From Candidatus Protochlamydia naegleriophila (GTDB taxonomy: Bacteria; Chlamydiota; Chlamydiia; Chlamydiales; Parachlamydiaceae), in contig NZ_LN879502.1 in assembly GCF_001499655.1 (NCBI RefSeq), positions 620,001 to 684,000 of the forward strand: a stretch of 64,000 nucleotides of DNA. The letters run 5' to 3'. The notes under the pieces were generated by a model, which did not search any database, was not told where the DNA came from, and saw only the letters and a program-made list of their open reading frames with translations. Positions 17,655 through 26,369 of the stretch are shown here, in pieces. The number at the start of each line of letters is the position of its first letter. Position 1 is the first letter of the stretch. The position numbers and the translations under genes were made by a program.

Positions 17655-18163
17655 TGGGAAATCAACAACAAGTGCCATCCGGAGTCGAGGTTCGCTACAC
17701 AGAGCCTGGTGATGCCAAATATCTTAAAGAGTGGTTATTGGAGCCTAGCATCCAGCGGTGGTTTCCGATGGATGACGAGGTAGAGATTGACGATGCCGTT
17801 ATGCGTTGGATTGCCTTTTATCGCTATAAATGCAGTTTGACAATTTTAAAAGATGGAGTTCCTTGTGGAATTGCCACGCTTTATTTGCAGCCTTACCGCA
17901 AGTTGGCTCATCAATGCGAATTTGGGATTATTGTAGGGCAAGGTTTTCGCAATCAGGGAGTTGGAACTTACCTGATGAATAGTATCATTCATCTGGCAAA
18001 AGAAAAATTCAAGATCGAATTACTGCATTTACAAGTTTATGCCGAAAATCCGGCTATGAATTTATACAAGCGCTTTGGATTCAAAGAATTTGGCCGTCAA
18101 AATTCTTGGATCAAAGAGCAAGATCGTTACGTGGGACGTGTTTTTATGGAGAGATTTTTATAA
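17654..18163 (+). CDS. GNAT N-acetyltransferase
   Basis: 169 residues, RimJ/RimL-like acetyltransferase using acetyl-CoA. The acetyl-CoA loop is visible as VGQGFRNQGVGTYLM (Q/RxxGxG/A near residue 100), followed by the ENPAMNLYKRFGFKEFGR helix of the fold. The ATG overlaps the prfB stop (TAATG), so the two are translationally coupled. As I recall, the same neighbour occurs in Chlamydia trachomatis (CT458). The acceptor is unknown; an N-terminal protein amine is possible. Confidence 0.87.
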   Translation: MGNQQQVPSGVEVRYTEPGDAKYLKEWLLEPSIQRWFPMDDEVEIDDAVMRWIAFYRYKCSLTILKDGVPCGIATLYLQPYRKLAHQCEFGIIVGQGFRNQGVGTYLMNSIIHLAKEKFKIELLHLQVYAENPAMNLYKRFGFKEFGRQNSWIKEQDRYVGRVFMERFL

Positions 18164-18169
18164 TAGGTT

Positions 18170-18868
18170 ATGCTTTACGATTCCGAAAAAACCTTAACTT
18201 TTCAACAGCAGCTTGAAAACAGTGCAGGAATGAAGCTGCAGTTAAAGATCAATGATAACCGCTCGACAATGTTGAGTGTAAAGTGGGAGCCTGATTGCGC
18301 CAAAGTTTCTCTTCACCGCATGTTTCTTCAAGCACCTCAAAACGTCATGCAGGAATTAGCATGCTATCTGAATGGAAAGCATGCGAAGATTGCTCCAAGC
18401 ATTAAGGCCTATATCGAAGATAATTTGCAAAAATTGGATTACTCGCATGAGTTGGATTTGAGCAAATTGCAGACTAAAGGGCGCGTTCATGATTTAAAAG
18501 AGATTTATGCCGATTTGAATCATGAATATTTTAATAAGGCTTTGGGACTCCACATCACTTGGTTTGGCAAGTCGCAAAAGCGCGGAAAAAACCGAATTAC
18601 TTTTGGATTATTTCACGATCCTTTGAAGCTCATCAAGATTAATCGTATTTTGGACAACAAACATTTTCCAGATTATTTTGTCTCTTATGTCGTCTACCAT
18701 GAAATGTTGCATTATGTATGCCCCACATATGTAGATGAGAAAGGGCAGAAACACATCCATAGCAAAGCCTTTAAAGAGAAAGAAAAAGAGTTTAAATACT
18801 ACAGGATGGCTCAGCAATGGATCCGAGATAATCAAAATTATTTATTTAATTCAACTTGTAACTTTTAA
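18170..18868 (+). CDS. SprT-like / DUF45-type zinc metallopeptidase
   Basis: 232 residues. The zinc motif H177-E-M-L-H181 lies in SYVVYHEMLHYV, with a further His in KHIHSKAFKEKEKEF that can act as the third ligand. SprT-like proteins are related to the DNA-protein crosslink protease Spartan, and bacterial members are poorly understood. The N-terminal 100 residues are not recognisable. It sits between the GNAT and yebC genes with short gaps, so it probably belongs to the prfB operon. Confidence 0.78.
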   Translation: MLYDSEKTLTFQQQLENSAGMKLQLKINDNRSTMLSVKWEPDCAKVSLHRMFLQAPQNVMQELACYLNGKHAKIAPSIKAYIEDNLQKLDYSHELDLSKLQTKGRVHDLKEIYADLNHEYFNKALGLHITWFGKSQKRGKNRITFGLFHDPLKLIKINRILDNKHFPDYFVSYVVYHEMLHYVCPTYVDEKGQKHIHSKAFKEKEKEFKYYRMAQQWIRDNQNYLFNSTCNF

Positions 18869-18886
18869 TTGTAAGGTTGGTCACTC

Positions 18887-19630
18887 ATGGCAGGTCATAG
18901 TAAATGGGCAAATATTCGACATCGCAAAGGTAAGGCGGATGCGAAGAAGGGAAAAATCTTTTCTCGCGTCGCCAAAGAGATCATTAGTGCTGTTAAGTTG
19001 GGCGGAGCGGATATGAAAAACAATCCCCGTTTACGCTTAGCCTTGCAAAAGGCCCGGGATGCCAATATGCCCAATGAAAACGTCGAACGCAACATTAAAA
19101 AAGCCTCAAGCGCCGATCAAGCCGATTACCACGAAATGACTTACGAGTTGTATGGGCATGGAGGGGTTGGTATTGTCGTCGATGTCATGACCGATAACAA
19201 GAATCGCATTTCCTCAGACATGCGCATTGCAACTAACAAGCGTGGCGGCACTGTGGCGACTCCTGGGGCGGTGACTTTCAACTTTGATCGCAAAGGCGTT
19301 TTACAAATCAGCAAAAAGAATGCAATCGAGGATGAGTTATTTTTGGCTGCCACAGAAGCTGGAGCCGAAGATTTTGAAGTTGGTGATGAAACCTTCATTA
19401 TTACAACGGATCCAGCTCACCTTTATAACGTTAAAGAAGCGATCAACCACCTAGGGTTTGCCTGCGAAGAGGCTGAATTGGAAATGATTCCTAAGTCATA
19501 TGTGGAATGCGATGTTGAAACGGCTAAAGAAAATTTGGCACTTATCGAGTGGTTAGATGAGCTGGAAGACGTCGATGCAGTCTACCACAACATGAAAATT
19601 CCTGATGAATTGCAACAAGATGAGGAGTAG
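18887..19630 (+). CDS. yebC: YebC/PmpR family (TACO1-like) protein
   Basis: 247 residues, full length. The start MAGHSKWANIRHRKG and the segments IFSRVAKEI, DANMPNENVERNIKKA and YELYGHGGVGIVVDVMTDN are family hallmarks. YebC proteins were long annotated as transcriptional regulators; recent work on the family ties them to translation of polyproline stretches, as for mitochondrial TACO1. The acidic C-terminus ends DELQQDEE. It lies downstream of prfB, as in other chlamydiae. Confidence 0.95.
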   Translation: MAGHSKWANIRHRKGKADAKKGKIFSRVAKEIISAVKLGGADMKNNPRLRLALQKARDANMPNENVERNIKKASSADQADYHEMTYELYGHGGVGIVVDVMTDNKNRISSDMRIATNKRGGTVATPGAVTFNFDRKGVLQISKKNAIEDELFLAATEAGAEDFEVGDETFIITTDPAHLYNVKEAINHLGFACEEAELEMIPKSYVECDVETAKENLALIEWLDELEDVDAVYHNMKIPDELQQDEE

Positions 19631-19720
19631 TCTCAAGAGATACACTGGTTGCAGGAGAGGCTTAGTTGCCAATGCGCTGCAGGAAATGCTTATTAAATTC
19701 TTGGGCACATCACTTTATTG

Positions 19721-19744
19721 GCAGATAGGCGATGCCCTATCTGC
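19721..19744. terminator. Short hairpin between yebC and pabB
   Basis: GCAGATAGG pairs with CCTATCTGC around a 6-base loop. It is 91 bases after the yebC stop and 14 bases before the pabB ATG. No T run follows, so it may be a terminator or may affect pabB translation. Confidence 0.4.
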
Positions 19745-19757
19745 TTAAACTTCTCAC

Positions 19758-21167
19758 ATGATTCACGCAATAGCTCCGATGCATTATCAAACCTTCAGTT
19801 TAAATACTTTTTCTGTAGAGCAGTTATTGACTGCAGCCAATTACTTTGCTGATTGGCATGGAACATGCCTGCTGTTTTCTGGAGGGGTGCTCGATTCCGC
19901 TCAGCGCTCTTTTTTGGCATTATTTCCTTTTGAGTCTGTCACAGCGCGCGGCAAGGATCTTGTTATTCGAAAAGGAGATACTGAACAGAGGGTGACTTGT
20001 GCTAACCCTTGGGAAGGGCTGCAAGAGTTTTATTTCAAGTCTTTTGCTCAGCACGCGGAGGCCTATGCTTTTGGTTTCTTTGGCTATGAAATGGGGATAT
20101 TCGCAGATCCAGACTCTACCTTGTCCTATACTCCTTGTTCATTGACTCCCGATGCGTATTGGCAGCAATGTGCAGTCGTACTCGTATATGAGCATGCGAC
20201 GCAAGCAGCATCGGTGAGAGTCGCCCTCTCAGCGATTGACGGGTTGCCTATTGCGCAAAAAGAGTGGGTCATGCGGCTGGCTACAGAGGAGGGATGGCGC
20301 TTTTTGAGCGAGCAAACCCTCAGAACCCATTCTCAAGACAAGCCTCCTTTAAAGATAGTTTCCATTCCCAATCGCCAATCGGCTTTTCTAGCCTCAATCG
20401 AACAGGCCAAGGAGTGGATTCGAGCAGGCGATGTCTACCAGGTTAACTTGTCGCAACCGTTTATTTTTGAGGGACAAAGGCGCCCATTTGACGTTTTTCT
20501 GCAAGTCAGTCAGTTAAATCCCGCCCCTTTTTCGGCCTACTTGAAGACAGAAGACTATACTCTTGTGTCGACCTCTCCAGAACGCTTCTTGCAAAAGCAG
20601 GCTGATTGCTTGGAAACGCGTCCCATTAAAGGAACGATTCAGAGAGGAAAAAATATAGAGGAAGATGAGCTGTTTAAAAAGCAGTTGCTTGCATCGCCTA
20701 AAGAAAAAGCAGAGCTTCTCATGATTACCGATTTGATGCGCAATGACTTGGGCCGGATCAGCCTTCCAGGAAGCGTCAAAACGCTTGATATTTGGCGTTG
20801 CGAAGCTTATGCCAATGTCTTCCACCTTCTCTCCATCATCCGCTCTCAAGTATGCAACTTTACACCTATCGAGCTTATTCGCGCCTGTTTTCCAGGAGGA
20901 TCCATCACTGGCTGTCCTAAACTCAAAGCGATGGAATGCATTCAAACGTTGGAAAAAAGGCCAAGAGGCATCTATACCGGTTCTTTGGGCTATATGACAG
21001 GCCGGAATGATTTTGATTTGAATATTGCCATTCGCACACTTGTTTTTGCCGGTGATACGATTCATTTACAGCTAGGTGGAGGGATTGTTATTGACTCGAA
21101 TCCTGAACAGGAGTATCAAGAAACCCTGTTTAAAGGGGATTCGATTTTTAAAGTCCTTTCACAATAA
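19758..21167 (+). CDS. pabB: Aminodeoxychorismate synthase component I
   Basis: 469 residues, chorismate-binding family. It converts chorismate with ammonia to 4-amino-4-deoxychorismate for folate synthesis. The C-terminal catalytic domain shows VSTSPERFL, ETRPIKGT, MRNDLGRISLPGSV, PGGSITGCPKLKAME and RGIYTGSLGYM. PabB rather than TrpE is favoured by PIKGT and by the pabC gene 600 bases downstream. No glutaminase subunit (pabA) is in the window. Animal chlamydiae make folate by other routes, so this looks like an ancestral or acquired trait. Confidence 0.88.
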   Translation: MIHAIAPMHYQTFSLNTFSVEQLLTAANYFADWHGTCLLFSGGVLDSAQRSFLALFPFESVTARGKDLVIRKGDTEQRVTCANPWEGLQEFYFKSFAQHAEAYAFGFFGYEMGIFADPDSTLSYTPCSLTPDAYWQQCAVVLVYEHATQAASVRVALSAIDGLPIAQKEWVMRLATEEGWRFLSEQTLRTHSQDKPPLKIVSIPNRQSAFLASIEQAKEWIRAGDVYQVNLSQPFIFEGQRRPFDVFLQVSQLNPAPFSAYLKTEDYTLVSTSPERFLQKQADCLETRPIKGTIQRGKNIEEDELFKKQLLASPKEKAELLMITDLMRNDLGRISLPGSVKTLDIWRCEAYANVFHLLSIIRSQVCNFTPIELIRACFPGGSITGCPKLKAMECIQTLEKRPRGIYTGSLGYMTGRNDFDLNIAIRTLVFAGDTIHLQLGGGIVIDSNPEQEYQETLFKGDSIFKVLSQ

Positions 21168-21196
21168 GATAAAACGATCAATCGGCAGGCTGTTCA

Positions 21197-21790
21197 ATGA
21201 TAAATTATGGGGTATTAGAACAATTTCAACAGAGCTTGTGGAATGTCTCGACTCTGCAATTTTCCTTACAAGTGCCCGATTTGGAGAGGGCGAAATGGAA
21301 AAAGGTTGAAATGTTTGCACGCACAGCTTTTGCTGTGGTTGTCGCCTTATATGTGTCTCATGCATGGCATCCCTTTCTATCAAAGCGCGTTGCGGAAGGC
21401 ATGCGAGACGCATTAGTCATCTGGCTAAGTGCTTTTGCCACGAGTTTACTGCTCAAAGGCATTCACCATGGGGTTCAACTGCAAGGGAATGCGACAGAGG
21501 GAGAAGAAAGCACAGATGTAGATTTGCCCGGCTTTCATACTCCTGTTTCAAACGTAAGCTGTCCTGGAAGGGCCGGCCGCCCCATTTTTTCTCATCTGAA
21601 AGGCGAAGAGGAAAGTTGGGACGGGGACGTTTTTTCAAGCGATGAAAGTTCTGAGTTTGAAAGCGATTCAGAGACATTAAACACGATTCCCGAACGCTAT
21701 AAGAAAGATGTATGGAATTCTCACGTGTGTCGCAATTTGCTTTCCGAATTTGAAGCGAGCTTAGATGATAAGGAGCAAGATGACGCTTAA
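21197..21790 (+). CDS. Hypothetical membrane protein between pabB and pabC
   Basis: 197 residues, not recognised. One or two hydrophobic segments (FARTAFAVVVALYVSHAW and ALVIWLSAFATSLLLKGI) lie in residues 38-90, followed by an acidic, serine-rich tail with a DESSEFESDSE stretch. It begins 30 bases after pabB and overlaps the pabC start by 11 bases, so it is likely cotranscribed with the folate genes. It has no obvious role in that pathway. Confidence 0.6.
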   Translation: MINYGVLEQFQQSLWNVSTLQFSLQVPDLERAKWKKVEMFARTAFAVVVALYVSHAWHPFLSKRVAEGMRDALVIWLSAFATSLLLKGIHHGVQLQGNATEGEESTDVDLPGFHTPVSNVSCPGRAGRPIFSHLKGEEESWDGDVFSSDESSEFESDSETLNTIPERYKKDVWNSHVCRNLLSEFEASLDDKEQDDA

Positions 21791-22613
21791 GTGGGTTTGT
21801 CTAGATGGCAACTATCTTTTAGAAGAGCAAGCGACTCTCCCCATTTCGGATCGAGGTTTTCTTTATGGGGATGGTCTGTTTACGACTGTGCGCATTCATC
21901 AAGGGCGAGCCGAATTTTTACGCCCTCATCTTCAGCGTCTCACTCACCAATGTGAACAATTGGGGATTCACTCTCCAGTCATCAAACCCGAGTGGATTGA
22001 GGAATTGGTTGAGCGCAATGCGGCAGGAACTGGGACCTGGCGTTTGAAAATTGTGGTGACGGGAGGGGAAGATCCGGCCCTGACGCTTTCCTCCCGTGCG
22101 CCTGGACTCATTTTATTGACACTTAAGCCTTATCGCCTAGAACCTTTTGTTGAGTGCCGCCTGAGCCTCTATCCAGATCCTGTCGTCCGCCCTTTGGCTT
22201 TTTTTAAATCGCTGGCCTATTTAGATCGGTTATGGATCAATCATTATGCGCATTCAAAAGGCTATGATGATGCTATCGTATGCAATTGCGAGGGGTATTT
22301 GTTGGAAACTGCCTTTTCCAATTTATTTTGGATGGATGAAGCCCATCTTTACGTCCCTGATTCTACTCTTCCTTATCTGCAGGGAATTATTTTAAATCAG
22401 TTGATCGATCACTTCGAGCTAAAAGTGGTGCCAGTTAAGGCAGGACTCGAAGACATTCCTTTTGGCTCTGCTGTGTTTACTTGCAATTCGTTGGCTCATG
22501 TTCGCCCCGTCATTGAAATTGACAGGCGCCTTTTTCAAAGAAATGCCTGGCTGGAAGAATGTTTGCAAAAGGCGATCGAAAGAGCGCTGCACGCCGATAC
22601 GCATTCTGCCTAA
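21780..22613 (+). CDS. pabC: Aminodeoxychorismate lyase (class IV PLP aminotransferase)
   Basis: 277 residues. It should release pyruvate from 4-amino-4-deoxychorismate to give p-aminobenzoate. The class IV signature ISDRGFLYGDGLFTT is at the N-terminus, the PLP lysine is in FFKSLAYLDRL, and ETAFSNLFWM follows. A D-amino acid or branched-chain aminotransferase is the alternative, but pabB upstream decides for PabC. I chose ATG 21780, 4 bases after AAGGAG; an ATG at 21765 adds five residues and precedes that ribosome site. Confidence 0.85.
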   Translation: MTLKWVCLDGNYLLEEQATLPISDRGFLYGDGLFTTVRIHQGRAEFLRPHLQRLTHQCEQLGIHSPVIKPEWIEELVERNAAGTGTWRLKIVVTGGEDPALTLSSRAPGLILLTLKPYRLEPFVECRLSLYPDPVVRPLAFFKSLAYLDRLWINHYAHSKGYDDAIVCNCEGYLLETAFSNLFWMDEAHLYVPDSTLPYLQGIILNQLIDHFELKVVPVKAGLEDIPFGSAVFTCNSLAHVRPVIEIDRRLFQRNAWLEECLQKAIERALHADTHSA

Positions 22614-22785
22614 AAGTTGCTGGAATTGATTAAAAACCTCAGATTTTTTTCTGCTGATTAGGAATTCCTGATCTTGTATGCTTATGTGTCATAAACCAGG
22701 CAGTAAGGCAGAAATAGAGTCATACAGTCGTAGAAATTCTACTCCGATCTGCTAAAAAATGAATGATTCATAAAAAGAGATTGTC

Positions 22786-24303
22786 ATGACAAAAGAAAAA
22801 AGTGCCATTAGTCCAACAAGAGAAGATGATTATCCAGAATGGTATCAACAGGTCATCAAAGCGGCCGATTTAGCTGAAAATTCTCCGGTCCGCGGTTGCA
22901 TGGTCATTAAGCCTTGGGGATATGGAATCTGGGAAACTATTCAACGCCAATTGGACGATCGCATCAAGGCGACAGGTCACGAAAATGCTTACTTCCCTCT
23001 TTTTATTCCGTTAAGCTTTTTTGAGAAAGAGGCTGCCCACGTCGAGGGATTTGCTAAAGAATGCGCAGTCGTGACGCACCACCGCCTTGAAGAAAAAGAT
23101 GGCCGCCTAATTCCAGCAGGACCTTTGGAAGAGCCCTTAGTCGTACGTCCGACTTCTGAGACGATCATTGGTGATTCTTTTTCACGCTGGGTTGAATCGT
23201 ACCGTGACTTACCTCTTCTTATCAACCAATGGGCTAACGTCGTTCGCTGGGAAATGCGTCCCCGCATTTTCTTGCGTACAACCGAGTTCCTTTGGCAGGA
23301 AGGGCATACTGCTCACGCGACTCATGAAGAGGCCTTACAGGAGACCTTGACCATGTTAGAGGTATACCGCTCTTTTGTAGAAGATGTGCTTGCCATTCCG
23401 GTCATCGTGGGTGAAAAGTCACCTGGCGAGCGTTTTCCGGGCGCTGTCAGCACCTTTACATTAGAGGCCATGATGCAAGACCGCAAAGCCTTGCAATCGT
23501 GTACTTCTCACTATTTGGGGCAGAACTTTGCTAAGGCATCTAACATCCGATTCAGCAATAAGGAAGGGCAATTAGAGTACGCTTATACGACTTCATGGGG
23601 AATGACGACGCGCTTGATTGGAAGCTTGATCATGTGTCATGGCGATGATGATGGGCTGAGACTGCCTCCTCGTATTGCTCACAAGCAGATAGTGATCATT
23701 CCAGTTATTCCAAAACCAGAGCTGGAAGAAGCCATTCTACAATACGCTGAAAACTTGGCTGCCGAATTGAGAAAGCAAACATTTTATGGTAAATCGCTTA
23801 GTGTACACATTGACAAACGCGATAAGCGTGGTGGAGAGAAGAATTGGGAATGGATCAAAAAAGGGATTCCATTGCGCTTAGAAGTGGGTCCTCGTGATTT
23901 AGAGGCGCAGGCTGTCATGGTTGCAAGACGCGATCAGAGCCCAAAAGATAAACAAGCGATGCCGATGCAGCAGTTCGTTCAGGATGCAGCATCTATCCTC
24001 GAAGAAATCCAACAAACGTATTACGCACAAGCTAAAGCCTATCGCGATGCACACATTTACAAGCACCTTGAAACGTTCGAGCAAATGCGCGCGTTTTTCA
24101 CCTCAAAGAACGAAGACAAGCCTGAAATTCACGGCGGCTTTGTTCTAGCAAAGTGGTGCGGAGATCCGGCGACCGAAGAAATGCTAAGCGACTTAAAAGT
24201 CACGATTCGCTGCCTGCCACTCAATCAAAGCGGAACAAAAGGTCGCTGCATCTTGACGGGTAAAGAAGCAACAATCGATGCCATTTTTGCCAAGTCATAC
24301 TAA
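22786..24303 (+). CDS. proS: Prolyl-tRNA synthetase, archaeal/eukaryote-like class
   Basis: 505 residues. Charges tRNA(Pro) with proline. The opening DDYPEWYQQVIKAADLAE, the motif region RPTSETIIG, the motif 2 FLRTTEFLWQEGHTAH and the C-terminal tyrosine (FAKSY) mark the short class 3 enzyme, not the longer bacterial class with the inserted editing domain. It therefore lacks cis editing of Ala-tRNA(Pro), and a YbaK-type deacylase at 1120-1596 may compensate. The terminator at 24313-24348 follows. Confidence 0.93.
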   Translation: MTKEKSAISPTREDDYPEWYQQVIKAADLAENSPVRGCMVIKPWGYGIWETIQRQLDDRIKATGHENAYFPLFIPLSFFEKEAAHVEGFAKECAVVTHHRLEEKDGRLIPAGPLEEPLVVRPTSETIIGDSFSRWVESYRDLPLLINQWANVVRWEMRPRIFLRTTEFLWQEGHTAHATHEEALQETLTMLEVYRSFVEDVLAIPVIVGEKSPGERFPGAVSTFTLEAMMQDRKALQSCTSHYLGQNFAKASNIRFSNKEGQLEYAYTTSWGMTTRLIGSLIMCHGDDDGLRLPPRIAHKQIVIIPVIPKPELEEAILQYAENLAAELRKQTFYGKSLSVHIDKRDKRGGEKNWEWIKKGIPLRLEVGPRDLEAQAVMVARRDQSPKDKQAMPMQQFVQDAASILEEIQQTYYAQAKAYRDAHIYKHLETFEQMRAFFTSKNEDKPEIHGGFVLAKWCGDPATEEMLSDLKVTIRCLPLNQSGTKGRCILTGKEATIDAIFAKSY

Positions 24304-24312
24304 GCTCCTATT

Positions 24313-24348
24313 AAGGCTATCTTTTAGTATTCATTAAAAGGTAGCCTT
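24313..24348. terminator. Hairpin terminator after proS
   Basis: AAGGCTATCTTTTA and TAAAAGGTAGCCTT pair with one or two mismatches around an 8-base loop, 10 bases after the proS stop. The A/T-rich base of the stem permits use on either strand. Confidence 0.65.
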
Positions 24349-24461
24349 CATCATCTCAAAGATCCGCACTTCAAGTGGCTTCTAAAACGTAACTTCTTTA
24401 TGGAAGCTCTGCATAAAATGTCAGACCCTGGAAAATAAAGATTATTTGTAATAGAAAAGGC

Positions 24462-24782
24462 TTAACGGACAAAGATCCAGTGTTGCTGAATGTGGCCGCG
24501 GTCGGCCAAGGCTTTCTTGACTTTAAGGGGATCGCGTACATTATTGAGATTCAAATTTAACTTTTCGTCTAACTGCTTCTTCTCGTTCTGAAGCTGCTCC
24601 CAGATCGGCTGTGAAAAATTATCGGGATTCGTGGCATAATCCTGGAGCTGATCAGATGTCAGTCCTAAATCTTCTAAAAGAGTTTGATACTCGAGTTCCA
24701 ATTTTTCCATTCCAATTGTCAACTCTTGCATTTTTAGTTGAGTAGTTTGGAACTTTTCTTCTAGGTTTTGTTCTAAAGACAT
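24462..24782 (-). CDS. Small coiled-coil protein, unknown
   Basis: 106 residues from the ATG at 24782, which has GGAG 5 bases upstream; an open extension to 24842 is AT-rich and implausible. Residues 5-40 form a likely coiled coil (Glu/Leu/Lys-rich), and the C-terminus ends GHIQQHWIFVR. Not recognised. It is divergent from the DUF445-like gene. Confidence 0.7.
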   Translation of the reverse strand: MSLEQNLEEKFQTTQLKMQELTIGMEKLELEYQTLLEDLGLTSDQLQDYATNPDNFSQPIWEQLQNEKKQLDEKLNLNLNNVRDPLKVKKALADRGHIQQHWIFVR

Positions 24783-24890
24783 ATAAACTCCAAATAAAAT
24801 GCTGGTATTAATTATATATTTTATTTTAATAAATTGCAACAAATTTTAGCTGCATGGTATACCGAGTTTATTTTGGCATGAGGAGCATGT

Positions 24891-25460
24891 ATGAATAGCT
24901 GTTTTTTGATTGTGTTGATAGGGGCGACTGTAATCGGTTGGCTTGTGGCGGAGGTCTTTTTAATCCTCATTTTTCGCTACTTATTACCTATCAAACAAGG
25001 CGATCTTCGTCAACTTTTTTTAAACAAGGCAGTGGAGCTGGCCAAGCCTGAAAAGGATTGTTTGGTCGATAAGGTGCGCGCATTCAATTTAGAGGCTGAT
25101 GTGGCTCCTGTATTGGATGTGCGTTTAGAAGATTTAATCGAACACTTGCGGGGGCAAATTCCGATGGGCGGCATGTTGCTATCGGGAGCATGGGTCGAGC
25201 GGTTTAAGAGCAAGATAAAACAGGAAATTCTAAAATCTTTGCCTGCCATCAAAGAGAATTTGGCTAAAAAGGTTGGGCAAGAATTTGATTTCCAGAAAAT
25301 GATCGAAGAAAAGGTCCAAGCACTTGATTTTACAGAACTTGGACGCTCTTTTCGTCAAACTTATCGATCCGATCTCTTAAAATTAAGAGGTTCGGGGGCT
25401 TTGATCGGATTTGGCATTGGGCTTTTAGAGCTTGTTTTGTTCACCTTCTTTTGCAACTGA
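24891..25460 (+). CDS. DUF445-like membrane protein
   Basis: 189 residues. A hydrophobic segment at each end (residues 5-30 and 168-188) flanks a helical cytoplasmic or periplasmic region. The layout, including GATVIGWLVAEV near the start and a glycine-rich GSGALIGFGIGLLEL at the end, resembles a short DUF445 protein. Function unknown. Its last 36 bases overlap the convergent terC gene. Confidence 0.65.
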   Translation: MNSCFLIVLIGATVIGWLVAEVFLILIFRYLLPIKQGDLRQLFLNKAVELAKPEKDCLVDKVRAFNLEADVAPVLDVRLEDLIEHLRGQIPMGGMLLSGAWVERFKSKIKQEILKSLPAIKENLAKKVGQEFDFQKMIEEKVQALDFTELGRSFRQTYRSDLLKLRGSGALIGFGIGLLELVLFTFFCN

Positions 25461-26366
25461 GGGAAACAAGAAGGAGCCAACGACGGCTAGGGCGAGCATT
25501 GATAGCAGGATGCCGAGGGCTACAAAAGTTGGGATTGTGATGACGCTTTCTAAGAGCATTTTAAAGCCAATGAAAACCAAAATAAAGGCTAAGGCATAAT
25601 GTAGCAGATAGAAGCGTTGCATGAGTCCTTCTAAGACAAAAAATAGGGAGCGGAGTCCTAAAATAGCTAAGACATTGGAAGTGTATACGATGAACGGATC
25701 GGTTGTAATTCCCAAAATGGCGGGAATGGAATCGAGTGCAAACACCAAGTCGGCCATTTCGATTAGGATGACAACGAGCAAAAGGGGAGTTGCCACCCAT
25801 TTTGTCCCCTCTTTAACCAAAAAGGCCTGTCCATGGTAGCCGGAAGTAATTCCAATTCTTGATTGAATGAAGCGGTAGATCCGGTTTTCTTCGATTTTAA
25901 GATCAATTTCTTTAGAAAGAGCCATTTTGATGCCCGTGTAGATCAAAAAGATGCCGAAGAGATAAAAGGCCCATTCAAAGTGATGGATGAGCGATATTCC
26001 TCCCCAGATGAGCAGACCGCGCATGATAAGTGCACCGAGGACTCCGTAAAACAGCACGCGATGTTTGCAATCGTCTGGTACCTTGAAGTGGGAAAAAACG
26101 AGCAGGAAAATGAATAAGTTATCGACGCTGAGCGATTTTTCAAGCAGATAACCGGTTAAAAAATTAAGGGCCGTTTGTGAGCCAAATTGATAGTAAAGCC
26201 AGCCGTTAAATAGAAAAGCTAGCGCAATCCAAGCAATGGACGTTAGGATAGCCTCTTTAAATTTAATGGAGTGGGGTTTGTAGTAAAAATGCCATAGATC
26301 AAGTCCTAGCAAGATCAAAATGATGCTATTGAAGACAAGCCAGTGATAAGAATCGGCTATTCCCAT
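25425..26366 (-). CDS. TerC-family integral membrane protein
   Basis: 313 residues with about nine membrane segments. The family motifs EKSLSVDNLFIFLLVF and EMADLVFALDSIPAILGIT, with conserved acidic residues in the membrane, are clear. TerC/Alx proteins take part in metal (manganese) export and in the loading of exported metalloproteins. It starts 4 bases downstream of the M16 peptidase stop, so the two genes probably form one transcript. Confidence 0.93.
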   Translation of the reverse strand: MGIADSYHWLVFNSIILILLGLDLWHFYYKPHSIKFKEAILTSIAWIALAFLFNGWLYYQFGSQTALNFLTGYLLEKSLSVDNLFIFLLVFSHFKVPDDCKHRVLFYGVLGALIMRGLLIWGGISLIHHFEWAFYLFGIFLIYTGIKMALSKEIDLKIEENRIYRFIQSRIGITSGYHGQAFLVKEGTKWVATPLLLVVILIEMADLVFALDSIPAILGITTDPFIVYTSNVLAILGLRSLFFVLEGLMQRFYLLHYALAFILVFIGFKMLLESVITIPTFVALGILLSMLALAVVGSFLFPSVAKEGEQNKL

Positions 26367-26369
26367 AAT

